Shown in pieces: positions 24,439 to 33,074 of a stretch of DNA of 64,000 nucleotides (the first letter of the stretch is position 1; the number at the start of each line of letters is the position of its first letter). Origin of the DNA: Streptomyces smyrnaeus (lineage in GTDB: Bacteria > Actinomycetota > Actinomycetes > Streptomycetales > Streptomycetaceae); assembly GCF_017676345.1 (NCBI RefSeq), contig NZ_JAFFZM010000005.1:305112-369111 (forward strand), written 5' to 3'. The position numbers and the translations under genes are program-made. The notes beneath the pieces are model-generated. The model was not told where the DNA came from. It saw only the letters and a program-made list of their open reading frames with translations, and ran no database searches.

Positions 24439-25620
24439 ATGCCCGTTGGTCCGCGCTGGGGAGTCGGGGAACGCGTCGCTGCCGCACGGGGGCTAGCCCG
24501 TATGACTCAGAAGGAACTGGCCGATGCGTCGGGAGTCTCCTACAGCATGGTGCGTGCCATTGAGCGAGGCGCCCGAATGCCAGGGGAAGACGTGCTCGAT
24601 GCGCTCGCCGACGCCCTGGGCGTCGATCCGGGTCGCCTGCTTGGGCACCGTGGTCCTACCGACTCCCGCGTGCACGACGAAATTCCCGAGCTGTCCCGGG
24701 TGCTCGCAGCGTACGACCTGCCGGAGGACGGGCCGGTCCGGCCCCTCGAAGAGCTGCGCGGCGCTGTCTCGAAGGTGACCGACTGGCGGGTGGGGGCCCA
24801 ATACCTGCGCATCGCCCGCACCGTGCCGGGGTTGCTGGACGAACTTGCACGGGCCTTCGACCGGGCCAACGGTGCTGATCGACCAGAGATCGCCCGGCTG
24901 CTGGTGTCGGGGTACCGCACTGCGGACGCGGTGGCCTACAAGTTCGGCTACAGGGACTTGTCGGCGCGACTGGTGGAGCTCATGAGATGGGCTGCGCCAA
25001 CAGCAGAGGACCCGCTACTCGATGCGGCTGTCGCCTACGTGCGCACCGAGACGTATTTCGCGGCCCAAGCCCACGAGCCGGGGCTACGCGCGCTGGAAAC
25101 AGCCCTGGACACTGCCCCTCGCACATCCGGCGCCGCAGAGGTCGCCGCCCGGGGGACCTTGCACTTGCGGGCAGCGATCGTTGCAGGCCGCGCAGGGCGC
25201 GAGGACACTGCGATGATGCATATCGGCGAGGCGCGCCGCTGCGCCGATGCAGTACCCGAAGCGGTTTATTACGGGACGGCGTTCGGTCCTTCATCGGTTC
25301 GCGTCCATGAGGTTTCTCTGGCCGTGAGCCTCGGGGACCGGCACCTTCAGCGAGCGCTGGACATCGCGCACGAATGGGCTCCCCCTCGTGATCTACCCGC
25401 TGAGCGGCGCTCGGGCTTCTACATCGAGGTAGGTCGCGCCCAACTGTGGGCTGGCCTGGCGGATGACGCGTTCGAGTCGCTGAAGGTCGCGCGCCGGATC
25501 GCCCCGCAGCATGCTCGCGACCACAAGTGGGTTCGTGAGGACATCGCCACGCTGCGCCGGCTGAAGCGTGCTGACCGCGAGGATCTCTCCAATTACGCGG
25601 GTTGGTGCCGCGCGGTATGA
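24439..25620 (+). CDS. XRE-family regulator with long helical C-terminal domain
   Basis: This 393-residue protein has an N-terminal helix-turn-helix (about residues 8-68: ARMTQKELADASGVSYSMVRAIERG). About 300 helical residues follow that look like TPR-type repeats (for example LLDAAVAYVRTETYFAAQ and RAGREDTAMMHIGEARRCADAV). This layout is common in streptomycete XRE regulators of accessory genes. The gene is noticeably less GC-rich than its surroundings, consistent with horizontal origin. It precedes a chain of seven tiny genes and is their probable regulator. Confidence 0.85.
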   Translation: MPVGPRWGVGERVAAARGLARMTQKELADASGVSYSMVRAIERGARMPGEDVLDALADALGVDPGRLLGHRGPTDSRVHDEIPELSRVLAAYDLPEDGPVRPLEELRGAVSKVTDWRVGAQYLRIARTVPGLLDELARAFDRANGADRPEIARLLVSGYRTADAVAYKFGYRDLSARLVELMRWAAPTAEDPLLDAAVAYVRTETYFAAQAHEPGLRALETALDTAPRTSGAAEVAARGTLHLRAAIVAGRAGREDTAMMHIGEARRCADAVPEAVYYGTAFGPSSVRVHEVSLAVSLGDRHLQRALDIAHEWAPPRDLPAERRSGFYIEVGRAQLWAGLADDAFESLKVARRIAPQHARDHKWVREDIATLRRLKRADREDLSNYAGWCRAV

Positions 25621-25635
25621 CCAACTAGCCCGAAG

Positions 25636-25663
25636 CTGCCACAGCGTGTAGCAGTTGTGGCAG
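25636..25663. promoter_or_regulatory. Inverted repeat between the XRE gene and the small-gene chain
   Basis: CTGCCACA and TGTGGCAG are perfect 8-base arms separated by 12 bases, 15 bases after the XRE stop. It may terminate the XRE transcript or act as an operator for the chain. The 12-base spacing equals that of the repeat upstream of the XRE gene, but the arm sequences differ. Confidence 0.5.
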
Positions 25664-25717
25664 GTCTCTCACTGCACCATCTGGGTGTCCGAAACCAGCG
25701 CACAGATGGGCTGCAGG

Positions 25718-25921
25718 ATGCTCCAGAACGGGTCATCAGAGAGCTCGGCAGAACCGGCGATCAGTATCGCTCGTCTCCATGGTGAGGCGTGCATAGTGTG
25801 CGGGACCGTACACGGTGAGCTGTCGCCCGCAGGCACGATGCAGGCGACCTATAGCGGTCGAGCCCGCCGTTGGCCGGTAGTCGTCTGCAAGCAGCACGAG
25901 TTCCTGGTCGGTGCTCGGTGA
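25718..25921 (+). CDS. Small zinc-finger-like protein, first gene of the coupled chain
   Basis: The product is about 67 residues, with ACIVCGTVHGELSPAG and WPVVVCKQHEFL. Two Cys and a later Cys plus His could hold zinc. The start is uncertain: ATG codons at 25706 and 25718 and a GTG at 25685 are in frame, and none has a strong ribosome binding site. Its stop overlaps the next start as GTGA. I recall similar short CxxC proteins in streptomycete accessory regions, function unknown. Confidence 0.6.
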   Translation: MLQNGSSESSAEPAISIARLHGEACIVCGTVHGELSPAGTMQATYSGRARRWPVVVCKQHEFLVGAR

Positions 25922-26166
25922 CCGCGGGCGCCGCCCAGTACGGGCGCGGCGACTACGTGGTGGACAAGTCCACGCGGAAGGAGAGGCCGCCCGAGCCCGC
26001 GTGGGTAGGCCGCGTGCAGACGGTCGTCGACGACGAGTGGGTCCGCCTCGTGAACCCGCACAGCGCCGAATGGATCACCCGCAAAAAGGATCTGCGTGAG
26101 GCCTCGGCCGCCCAGCGCGCCGCCTACGACTCCGCCGTTCCCTACCGCGTGGGACCGCGACCGTGA
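25918..26166 (+). CDS. Small protein, second gene of the chain
   Basis: This 82-residue protein starts at a GTG in a GTGA overlap. It contains YGRGDYVVDKSTRK followed by AWVGRVQTVVDDEWVRLVNP, a short beta-barrel-like pattern (SH3/KOW-like spacing), and a charged tail. No cysteines. Its stop overlaps the third gene as GTGA. No function is known to me. Confidence 0.65.
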   Translation: MTAGAAQYGRGDYVVDKSTRKERPPEPAWVGRVQTVVDDEWVRLVNPHSAEWITRKKDLREASAAQRAAYDSAVPYRVGPRP

Positions 26167-26303
26167 GCGCTCTGCGGCTCCGCATCTCCCGGGACGGTGG
26201 CCGCACATGGAGCCGGTGGCGGCGACTGCGCGGCAGCAAGCTCTGCCCGATGAGCACGGCCTGGCCGCCGTGCCGGTGCCCGGTCTGCCGACGGAGGCCG
26301 TGA
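26163..26303 (+). CDS. Tiny Arg/Cys-rich protein, third gene of the chain
   Basis: The 46-residue product starts at a GTG overlapping the previous stop and ends in a TGA overlapping the next GTG. It has many Arg and Trp residues (RTWSRWRRLRG) and ends CRCPVCRRRP, a CxCxxC cluster. It could be a small nucleic-acid-binding or zinc protein. The double overlap is the main support for it. Confidence 0.5.
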   Translation: MSALRLRISRDGGRTWSRWRRLRGSKLCPMSTAWPPCRCPVCRRRP

Positions 26304-26473
26304 CCATGCCACCCGAGCCCGCGGCCATCGCGGCCCGGCGCGGCACCTGGTACGGGACCTGCCCCCGCTGCAGACGGCCCCTCAGCCTCACCAGCGACCG
26401 CAGCGACCACGGCCACGTCGTCAGCAGCCGCTGCCGCGCCTGCCCACCCGCAGAGAAGGAGAAGCCCAAATGA
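26300..26473 (+). CDS. Tiny zinc-ribbon protein, fourth gene of the chain
   Basis: The 57-residue product (GTG start in a GTGA overlap) carries TCPRCRRPL and SRCRACPP, two CxxC knuckles 22 residues apart. This is a textbook zinc ribbon. Its TGA overlaps the ATG of the fifth gene. Confidence 0.62.
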   Translation: MTMPPEPAAIAARRGTWYGTCPRCRRPLSLTSDRSDHGHVVSSRCRACPPAEKEKPK

Positions 26474-26697
26474 CAGCCGGATACTGCGCGTGGCACGACG
26501 GCCCGGCCGACGACGTCGCGCTCATCGTCGTTCACGAGCAGGGCTCCGGGGCTGGAAGCGGCGCGTATGCGTGTCTGCCGTGCGCCCGGCCCATGGTCGG
26601 CCGGTGGACCACCTCCCGTTACGCGGAAGAGGCGATTGCGGAGTTGGAGAAGCGCGCCGCCTCGGCCACGACCGCTCAGGAGGCCGGCCGTGCCTGA
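26470..26697 (+). CDS. Small Cys-containing protein, fifth gene of the chain
   Basis: This 75-residue protein starts in an ATGA overlap. It opens YCAWHDGPADDVALIVV and continues YACLPCARPM, so CxxH plus CxxC could bind zinc. The C-terminus is a short amphipathic helix. The next gene begins 8 bases before its stop ends. Confidence 0.62.
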   Translation: MTAGYCAWHDGPADDVALIVVHEQGSGAGSGAYACLPCARPMVGRWTTSRYAEEAIAELEKRAASATTAQEAGRA

Positions 26698-27094
26698 GCT
26701 TCCTGACAGCCCGGTCCAGTCCCTGAGCCGCCATCTGCGCCAGCAGCTGCACCTGCACGGGCGCCGCCGCGCGGCACAGACGCCCTTCCTCCTCGCCGTG
26801 TGGCAATTCACGCCGCGTGAGGACCGTGCCACTGTGCTGGCACGCCTCGCCTGGCACGCCCGGCACTCCCGAAACGCGGTCCTGGCGGCGCCTGCCGACC
26901 AGGCCGAACGGCTGGCCAAGCAGCTACGCCGGGATGCCCGGCGCTGCGACACCGGGCAGGACGTCACCGTGGCGGCCGCCTTCGACGCCGACTGGCAGAC
27001 GCAGCTGGAGGCCGCCCTGGTGCTCCTCGCCGACTGCCCGGACCGCCGCGCCGCGCTGCCCGTCGAGGTCGCAGAGCCGGAGGACACACCATGA
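26690..27094 (+). CDS. Helical protein, sixth gene of the chain, paralog of the seventh
   Basis: This 134-residue protein starts at GTG with a strong AGGAGG site. It is almost entirely helical and rich in Arg, Ala and Leu. DRATVLARLAWHARH (about residues 42-56) closely matches DRATTFTHLAWQARD in the next gene, suggesting a shared repeat or duplicated ancestor. Its stop overlaps the next start (ATGA). Confidence 0.65.
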   Translation: MPELPDSPVQSLSRHLRQQLHLHGRRRAAQTPFLLAVWQFTPREDRATVLARLAWHARHSRNAVLAAPADQAERLAKQLRRDARRCDTGQDVTVAAAFDADWQTQLEAALVLLADCPDRRAALPVEVAEPEDTP

Positions 27095-27648
27095 CGGACC
27101 GAGACACGCTCCTGACCGCGGTGGCCGACGCCCTCGCGCAGCACTGGGCCGGCACCCCACTGACCGTGACCGCCGCCTGGACGGACGCGCCCCTCACGGA
27201 CCGGGCGACGACCTTCACCCACCTGGCGTGGCAGGCCCGCGACGCCGAGGTCGCCCACCCAGCGACGCACCCCGCCAGCCGCCTGGCCCTGGCCGCCGCA
27301 CAGGAAGCCCACATGTGGGAACGGGCCCTGAACGCGGGCGGCATCCCGTTCCAGTTGCGGGCCCACTGGCTGGCACACGACCCGCCCGAGGTCCAGCTGG
27401 AGGCCTGCGCCCGGCTCCTGGCCGCCGCCCGTACCGGCGTGCTGCCAGCAGCTCCGTACCGCTGCGCCATCTGCAAGGCCGAACGGGACCTCCACCTGAT
27501 CACCAGCGTCCGGTGCTCCGGGCCAAACCTGGAGGAATGGCGGTGCGAGGTGTGCGCCCAGCTTCCCCTCGACCCGGGCGACCTGCCCGACAACGTAGAG
27601 GCGATCTACCGCCAGCACCGGCGCCGCAGCGACGACCGGCGCCCATGA
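27091..27648 (+). CDS. Helical zinc-ribbon protein, last gene of the chain
   Basis: This 185-residue protein has a helical N-terminal part (about residues 1-125) with the DRATTFTHLAWQAR segment shared with the previous gene. A C-terminal zinc knuckle pair follows: YRCAICKAER (about 128) and WRCEVCAQLP (about 150). The chain ends about 200 bases before the 3' end of rnpB on the other strand. I do not recognise a function. Confidence 0.68.
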   Translation: MTDRDTLLTAVADALAQHWAGTPLTVTAAWTDAPLTDRATTFTHLAWQARDAEVAHPATHPASRLALAAAQEAHMWERALNAGGIPFQLRAHWLAHDPPEVQLEACARLLAAARTGVLPAAPYRCAICKAERDLHLITSVRCSGPNLEEWRCEVCAQLPLDPGDLPDNVEAIYRQHRRRSDDRRP

Positions 27649-27854
27649 CCCCCGCCCCGGACGGGCCGTCACGGGGTGAGGCCGGCCCCACACTCGTCGC
27701 TGCCGCTCCGTCGTCCGACGGGGCGTCGTCGCTCAAGGGGCCGGTCGGGCTTCGGGTCGACTTCAGGACGGGCTGCGGGGTGGGCGCCCGGCGCGCGGTG
27801 GCGGACCATGATCGTGAGTCAGCAGGCTCACCGTGGACAGCAAGCCGGGATGGG

Positions 27855-28267
27855 GCGGACGAGTCGGCCTGTACGCCGGGTTCTGTCACCTGGCGGCCTT
27901 GCGGCCGCCGGGGTGGCGGTCATCCATCTGGGACCGGTGTTGCCACCGGCCTCGTGCGGTCTACCCGCGGACTCGGGCGGGCCGCCCTCGATCGTCCGCG
28001 CAGGGCCGCGATCCTGCGGCCCCTCTTGACCTTGCTCCGGATGGGGTTTACCTAGCCGCCCAGGTCACCCTGGGCGCTGGTGGTCTCTTACACCACCGTT
28101 TCACCCTTACCGGGTCCGTCCGAGGACGGACCGGCGGTCTGCTTTCTGTGGCACTGTCCCGCGGGTCACCCCGGGTGGGTGTTACCCACCATCCTGCCCT
28201 GTGGAGCCCGGACGTTCCTCGGCGGAAGTGCGCTGGGCACTCCCGACGCGACCGCCCGGCCGGCTCG
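27855..28267 (-). ncRNA. rnpB: RNase P RNA, bacterial class A
   Basis: Read on the minus strand, the conserved core elements appear in the right order. These are GAGGAACGTCCGGGCTCCAC near the 5' end, GGGTGACCCGCGGGACAGTG, GCCACAGAAAGCAGACCGCC, GGTAAGGGTGAAACGGTGG, GTAAGAGACCACCAG, AGGTAAACCCCA, AGCAAGGTCAAGAGGGG, and the 3' CGGCGTACAGGCCGACTCGT. The first CGAG can pair with CTCG at the 3' end (P1). It is the catalytic subunit that matures tRNA 5' ends. The exact ends are estimated from remembered streptomycete sequences. Confidence 0.95.
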
Positions 28268-28339
28268 TCCGCCGTGCGGCCCATGGTACCCGCCGACGGC
28301 AGGGGCTCTCCGCGCGGTGCGGGCCGGGTGATCTCGGGC

Positions 28340-29176
28340 TCAGCCCCTTCCGATGTAGGGCATCTTCGTGGCCAGCACCGTCGCGAACTGGACATTGGCC
28401 TCCAGCGGCAGGGACGCCATGTGCAGGACGGTGCGGGCCACGTCCTCGGCGTTCATGGTCGGCTCCGGGGCGCGGCTGCCGTTCGCCTGGGGGACGCCCT
28501 GGCTCATGGCCGCCGTCATCTCGGTGGCGGCGTTGCCGATGTCGATCTGCCCGCAGGCGATGTCGTACGGGCGGCCGTCCAGGGAGAGGGATTTGGTCAG
28601 GCCGGTCACCGCGTGCTTGGTGGCGGTGTAGGCGATCGAGCCGGGGCGCGGTGTGTGGGCGGAGATGGAGCCGTTGTTGATGATCCGGCCGCCCCGGGGC
28701 CGCTGGTCCCGCATCAGCCGGAAGGCACCCTGGGCGCACAGGAAGGCGCCGTGCAGATTGACGTCCACGACGCCGCGCCACTCCTCGAAGGAGAGCTCTT
28801 CCAGCGGTACGGCGGGACCGAACGTGCCGGCGTTGTTGAACAGCAGGTCGAGCCGGCCCTCCCGCTCACCCACGGCTTCGAACAGCGCCGTGACCGCGGC
28901 CGGATCCGTGACGTCCGTGGGTACGCACCGGGTGGCGGCGCCCCCGGCCAACTGCGCGGTCTGCTCCAGGGTCTCGCGGTGGCGGCCCGCCAGGACGACG
29001 GTCCAGCCCGCGTCGGCGAGGGTGAGGGCGACGGCGCGGCCGATCCCGGAGCCGGCGCCGGTCACCACGGCCGTACCGGGGACGCGGACGCTGTCTGCCG
29101 CCCCTCCCGCCTCCTGGGCCTGGTGCGGCTGCGGACCGGGGTCGCGCCCGTGTGCGTGGTGGTTCTCCTGCGTCAT
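28340..29176 (-). CDS. Short-chain dehydrogenase/reductase
   Basis: This 278-residue SDR has an about 30-residue polar N-terminal extension, then [12 protein letters not shown] (about residue 38), NNAGTFG (about 114), [13 protein letters not shown] with the catalytic Ser, and YTATKHA (about 180) with the Tyr/Lys pair. The C-terminal half contains [13 protein letters not shown], typical of NADP-dependent sub-families. The gene is divergent from a Bcr/CflA exporter. The substrate is unknown. Confidence 0.88.
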   Translation of the reverse strand: MTQENHHAHGRDPGPQPHQAQEAGGAADSVRVPGTAVVTGAGSGIGRAVALTLADAGWTVVLAGRHRETLEQTAQLAGGAATRCVPTDVTDPAAVTALFEAVGEREGRLDLLFNNAGTFGPAVPLEELSFEEWRGVVDVNLHGAFLCAQGAFRLMRDQRPRGGRIINNGSISAHTPRPGSIAYTATKHAVTGLTKSLSLDGRPYDIACGQIDIGNAATEMTAAMSQGVPQANGSRAPEPTMNAEDVARTVLHMASLPLEANVQFATVLATKMPYIGRG

Positions 29177-29206
29177 GGGCGCAGCGTACGTGCGGTTGCA
29201 GGGTGG

Positions 29207-29284
29207 CCGGGAAACGTCGTCGCCGGAGGGTCGGTTGCCATCGTGGCCGACCGGGCGGGGAACAAACGTGTGGGACGTTCCCGG
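29207..29284. promoter_or_regulatory. Inverted-repeat elements in the SDR / exporter divergent promoter
   Basis: CCGGGAAACGTC (29207-29218) and GACGTTCCCGG (29274-29284) are near-perfect opposite copies, and GGGAAC (29258-29263) pairs with GTTCCC (29277-29282) within the same region. Such repeats between divergent genes are candidate operator sites; no cognate regulator is adjacent. Confidence 0.4.
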
Positions 29285-29332
29285 AAACCCTGGGAGAATG
29301 TTCGGGTCCGTGACAATCTCCTGGAGAGGTGC

Positions 29333-30787
29333 ATGACCAAGACCGGCCCTCAGCAACCGGCCGCAATACCCGCCGACCCCTCGCAGCACCCGGAAGCCGC
29401 GGCAGCAGCCACCGCGGACGCCGCCCGGGAAACCGGGGCGATTCCATCGGAAGCCCGCACCGTCCCGGAAGCCCGCACCACCTCCGAAGGCCGCACCGCG
29501 CCGGAAGCCCGCACCGCGCCGGACAGCGGGAGCGCGGCACCCGCGTCCTCCTCCGGGGTCCGCCCGCAAGAGGCCCCCATGACGCGGCGGCGCCGCGCCG
29601 GGCTGTTGTTCACCCTCATCCTCGGCGGGTTGACCGCGCTCCCGCCCCTCTCCATCGACATGTACCTCCCGGCGCTCCCGGAGGTCAGCTCGGCGCTGCA
29701 CGTCCCGGCCGCCACCGCACAGCTCACCCTCACCGCCTGCCTCGTCGGGCTGGCTGTCGGACAGCTGGTCGCCGGGCCGATGAGCGACCGGTTCGGCCGC
29801 CGCCGCCCGCTGCTGATCGGCATGGCCTGCTACATCGTCGCCGGTGTCGCCTGCGCGCTGGCGCCCACCGCCGCCACCCTCACCGTCTTCCGGCTCGCCC
29901 AGGGCCTCGCGGGGGCGGCGGGCATCGTGATCGCCCGGGCCGTCGTCCGCGACATGTACGACGGGCTGGCGATGGCGCGGTTCTTCTCCACCCTCATGCT
30001 GATCTCCGGCGTGGCGCCGATCCTCGCCCCTGTGCTCGGCGGCCAGGTGCTGCGCTTCACCGACTGGCGGGGTGTCTTCTTCATCCTCGCCGGGATCGGC
30101 CTGCTGCTTCTGGTGGTCGTCCTGCGCAAGCTGCCCGAGACGCTGCCGGCCGAGCGCCGCCACAAGGGCGGGCTGCCCGACGCGCTGCGCACCATGCGCG
30201 GGCTGCTGGCCGACCGGGTCTTCACCGGCTATCTGCTCACCGCGAGCCTGGCCTTCGCGGCGCTCTTCTCCTACGTCGCGGCCTCGCCGTTCGTCGTCCA
30301 GGAGATCTACGGCGCCTCGCCGCAGACCTTCAGCCTGCTGTTCATGGTCAACTCCATCGGGCTGGTCGCCCTCGGCCAGCTCAACGGGAAGGTACTGGTC
30401 GGCCGCGTCCCGCTGGACCGGGTGCTGGCCTTCGGGCTGTGCATGGTCGGGGTCGCCACCGTGGCACTGCTGCTGATGACCGCCGGCGTCTTCGGACGCG
30501 TCGGGCTGGCGCCGCTGGCCACCGGGCTGTGCGTCATGATGTCCGGCATGGGGCTGATCATGCCGAACGCCAACTCCCAGGCGCTGATGCGCACCCCGCA
30601 CGCGGCCGGTTCGGCCTCGGCGCTGCTGGGCACCTCGCAGTTCCTCATCGGCGCCGTCGCCTCTCCGCTGGTGGGTGTCGCGGGGGAGCAGACCGCCGTT
30701 CCCATGGCGTTGGTCCAGCTCAGCTCGGTCGCGCTCGCCGCGCTCGCCTTCGTGGCACTCTGCCGCCCATGGCGCGTACGCGACTGA
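29333..30787 (+). CDS. Bcr/CflA-type multidrug efflux MFS transporter
   Basis: This 484-residue protein starts at an ATG with GGAGAGG upstream. The first about 82 residues are hydrophilic and contain imperfect PEART-like repeats ([20 protein letters not shown], then another EART). Twelve membrane helices follow. The drug:H+ antiporter signatures are [15 protein letters not shown] in helix 1, [16 protein letters not shown] (loop 2-3) and a long helix 5 segment. Relatives export bicyclomycin, chloramphenicol or sulfonamides. The substrate is not predictable here. The stop overlaps the next gene by 19 bases. Confidence 0.9.
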   Translation: MTKTGPQQPAAIPADPSQHPEAAAAATADAARETGAIPSEARTVPEARTTSEGRTAPEARTAPDSGSAAPASSSGVRPQEAPMTRRRRAGLLFTLILGGLTALPPLSIDMYLPALPEVSSALHVPAATAQLTLTACLVGLAVGQLVAGPMSDRFGRRRPLLIGMACYIVAGVACALAPTAATLTVFRLAQGLAGAAGIVIARAVVRDMYDGLAMARFFSTLMLISGVAPILAPVLGGQVLRFTDWRGVFFILAGIGLLLLVVVLRKLPETLPAERRHKGGLPDALRTMRGLLADRVFTGYLLTASLAFAALFSYVAASPFVVQEIYGASPQTFSLLFMVNSIGLVALGQLNGKVLVGRVPLDRVLAFGLCMVGVATVALLLMTAGVFGRVGLAPLATGLCVMMSGMGLIMPNANSQALMRTPHAAGSASALLGTSQFLIGAVASPLVGVAGEQTAVPMALVQLSSVALAALAFVALCRPWRVRD

Positions 30788-31941
30788 GGAGCGTGGCCTC
30801 CCTGGACGACGCCGCCGCGCGGCGCCGCTTCCGGGAGAAGGCCGGGCTCGACGGTGACCAACTGGCCGCACTGGCCCACCAGATCGACGCACTGCCCACC
30901 GCGGGCTGGTGCGCCGGTGCGGTCGTGCTGGCCGGCCGCGGCCCGTACATCGCGCTGGAGCACGCCACCGGCTGGGCGCTGCGGTATGCCGCCTGGGATC
31001 CGGAGGCGGGGCTGCCGGTCGAGCTGCCGCGCGAGAAGTGGCTGCCTGTGCGGGTGGAGACCGTCTTCGACCTCGCCTCCCTCACCAAGCTGTTCACCGC
31101 GATCGCCGCCCTCCAGCAGGTGGAGCGCGGCGTCCTCGCCCTGGACACGCCCGTCGTCGACCACGTCGACCCGCGTGCCGGACTGGTCACCGACCACGGC
31201 ATCACCGTCCGTCATCTGCTCACCCACACCTCAGGGTTGCGTGCCGAGCTGCCCTTCTACGAGCACAACACCGCCGCCCATCCGGAGCTGCTGTGGAGCG
31301 AGAAGCCGCTCACCGAGCCGGGCTCCTCCTACCTGTACTCCGATCTCAATCTGCTGCTGCTGGAAAGCGTGGTGCGGATGGCGACGGGGCAGCCGCTGGA
31401 CGTGCTCGTCCGGGAGGGGGTCACCACACCGCTCGGTATGGACCGCACCCGCTTCAACCCGCCCCGCTCCTGGCGCTCCGCCATCGCCGCCACCGAGGAC
31501 CAGCGCAGACCCTGGGCCAAGGTCAACCGAGGACTGGTCCACGGCCGGGTGCACGATGAGAACGCCTATGCGAGGGGCGGCGTCGCCGGGCATGCCGGGC
31601 TCTTCTCCACGGCGCGGGACCTCGCCGTGCTGTGCCGCACCCTGCTCGCGGGCGGTGCCTACGGGCCGGCCCGCATCCTGGCGCCCTCCTCGGTGGCCGA
31701 GCTCCTGGGTCCGCCCGGGCTCGGCTTCCAGACCGGCGCCGCCTGGTTCATGGGGGAGCTGGCCGGGCCCGGCTCCCGCGCCGCCGGGCACACCGGCTTC
31801 ACCGGGACCAGCCTGGTGCTCGACCCGGCGACCGACACCTTCCTGGTGCTGCTCGCCAACACCGTGCACCCCGTGCGCCGGTCGCCCGACAGCCGCCCCC
31901 GCGCCGCCGCGGCCACCCGGCTGGCCCGCGCGGTGCTGTGA
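30769..31941 (+). CDS. Serine beta-lactamase-like hydrolase
   Basis: This 390-residue penicillin-binding-protein fold protein has the SxxK nucleophile motif in [11 protein letters not shown] (about residue 104), YSDLN (about 189) as the YxN-type second motif, and GHTGFTGT (about 340) as the third. No signal peptide is seen, so it is likely cytosolic. Relatives are esterases or peptidases rather than beta-lactamases. The ATG start overlaps the exporter end; a GTG at 30793 is an alternative. Confidence 0.88.
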   Translation: MARTRLRSVASLDDAAARRRFREKAGLDGDQLAALAHQIDALPTAGWCAGAVVLAGRGPYIALEHATGWALRYAAWDPEAGLPVELPREKWLPVRVETVFDLASLTKLFTAIAALQQVERGVLALDTPVVDHVDPRAGLVTDHGITVRHLLTHTSGLRAELPFYEHNTAAHPELLWSEKPLTEPGSSYLYSDLNLLLLESVVRMATGQPLDVLVREGVTTPLGMDRTRFNPPRSWRSAIAATEDQRRPWAKVNRGLVHGRVHDENAYARGGVAGHAGLFSTARDLAVLCRTLLAGGAYGPARILAPSSVAELLGPPGLGFQTGAAWFMGELAGPGSRAAGHTGFTGTSLVLDPATDTFLVLLANTVHPVRRSPDSRPRAAAATRLARAVL

Positions 31942-32006
31942 ACCCCCGCACCGCCCCGGCCCCGGCCCCGGCGCCCGGCCGGGACGGGCGCGGTGCTCGG
32001 GCTTCC

Positions 32007-32012
32007 TACACT
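32007..32012 (+). promoter_or_regulatory. -10 element placing the Rsm22 gene start at the transcript 5' end
   Basis: TACACT matches the -10 consensus and ends 6 bases before the GTG start, the geometry of a leaderless gene. No strong -35 hexamer is seen at the usual distance. Confidence 0.45.
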
Positions 32013-32018
32013 GGTGAG

Positions 32019-33044
32019 GTGATCGAGCAAGAACTGCGCGGCGCGCTCGCCGCAGCGCTGGAGGGGCTGCCCGCGCGGCAGGCGTCGGCCGCCGTCGAGC
32101 GGCTGATCGCCCACTACCGGGGCGAGACCCCCACCGGCGCCCCCGTGCTGCGGGACGGTGCCGACGCGGCCGCGTACGCCGCCTACCGGATGCCCGCCAC
32201 CTTCGCCGCCGCCTGCGCGGCGCTGGACGCGCTGGCCGAGCGCGCCCCGGACTGGGCGCCCGCCAGCCACCTGGACGTGGGCGGCGGTACGGGCGCCGCG
32301 GTGTGGGCGGCGGCGCAGGTGTGGGGGCCCTCCTCGGACCCGGCCGGGGAGGCGCCGCGTTCGACGGTGGTCCTCGACTGGGCCGAGCCCGCGCTGGCCC
32401 TCGGCCGTCGGCTGGCGGCGGGCGTGGAGGCGCTGCCCGAGGCTCAGTGGCGCCGCGGCTCGCTGCGCGGGGGCCCCGCGCCGGAGCTGGGGGCCGCTGC
32501 CGATCTGGTGACCGCCTCCTATGTGCTGGGAGAGCTCGGTGCCGAGGACCGGGGCGCTGTCGTGGAGGCGGTGGCACAGGCGGCGCGGGGTGCCGTGGTG
32601 CTGGTGGAGCCCGGTACGCCGGACGGCTATCTGCGTATCCGTGAGGCCCGCGAGGCGCTGATCGCCGCGGGGCTGCGGGTGCTCGCGCCCTGTCCGCACG
32701 ACGGGACCTGCCCGATCGCGGTCGGCCAGGACTGGTGCCACTTCGCGGTGCGGGTCGCGCGCTCCTCGCTGCACCGCCGGGTCAAGGGCGGGGAGCTGCC
32801 GTACGAGGACGAGAAGTTCAGCTATGTGGTGGCGGTACGGGAAGCTGGACCGGACGCCCCGGCGGGCGTCCGGGCGGGGGCGCCCGCGAGGGCGCGCGTC
32901 GTGCGGAAGCCGCAGCTGCGCAAGGGGCAGGTGCTGCTGGATCTCTGCGAGGACGGCGGCGCCCTGCGCCGCCGTCCTGTCACCAAGCGGGAGGGCGACA
33001 CCTATCGGGCCGCCCGCAAGGCCGGGTGGGGAGCTGCGTGGTGA
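32019..33044 (+). CDS. Rsm22-family ribosomal small-subunit methyltransferase-like protein
   Basis: This 341-residue protein has a methyltransferase Rossmann motif HLDVGGGTGAAVWAA (about residue 87) and ASYVLGELG (about 168). A cysteine motif follows: CPHDGTCPIAVGQDWCHF (about 228-245). These cysteines in mitochondrial METTL17/Rsm22 hold an iron-sulfur cluster. The C-terminal part (FSYVVAVRE, then RPQLRKGQVLLDLC-like VRKPQLRKGQV) matches the family tail. It probably acts on or guards the small ribosomal subunit. Confidence 0.85.
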   Translation: MIEQELRGALAAALEGLPARQASAAVERLIAHYRGETPTGAPVLRDGADAAAYAAYRMPATFAAACAALDALAERAPDWAPASHLDVGGGTGAAVWAAAQVWGPSSDPAGEAPRSTVVLDWAEPALALGRRLAAGVEALPEAQWRRGSLRGGPAPELGAAADLVTASYVLGELGAEDRGAVVEAVAQAARGAVVLVEPGTPDGYLRIREAREALIAAGLRVLAPCPHDGTCPIAVGQDWCHFAVRVARSSLHRRVKGGELPYEDEKFSYVVAVREAGPDAPAGVRAGAPARARVVRKPQLRKGQVLLDLCEDGGALRRRPVTKREGDTYRAARKAGWGAAW

Positions 33045-33074
33045 CCGGCCACGGCCCCATCCTCGGCGAGGGTC

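Noticed and set aside
25655..25717. A TTG start for the first gene of the small chain
   Set aside because: It lies inside the inverted repeat and lacks a ribosome binding site; internal ATG or GTG codons are more likely.
27645..28055. A possible eighth coupled gene starting in an ATGA overlap
   Set aside because: The frame runs into the antisense of rnpB and the product has no conserved features; it may be a broken remnant, but coding is unsupported.
27600..28300. Attachment-site direct repeats of the rnpB 3' end flanking the accessory block
   Set aside because: I looked for copies of the rnpB 3' sequence on the far side of the block and found none.
27833..28331. Plus-strand open frames running across the rnpB region, including the start of a very long frame
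   Set aside because: They are antisense to the RNase P RNA core and show no protein-like composition; the real exporter starts at 29333.
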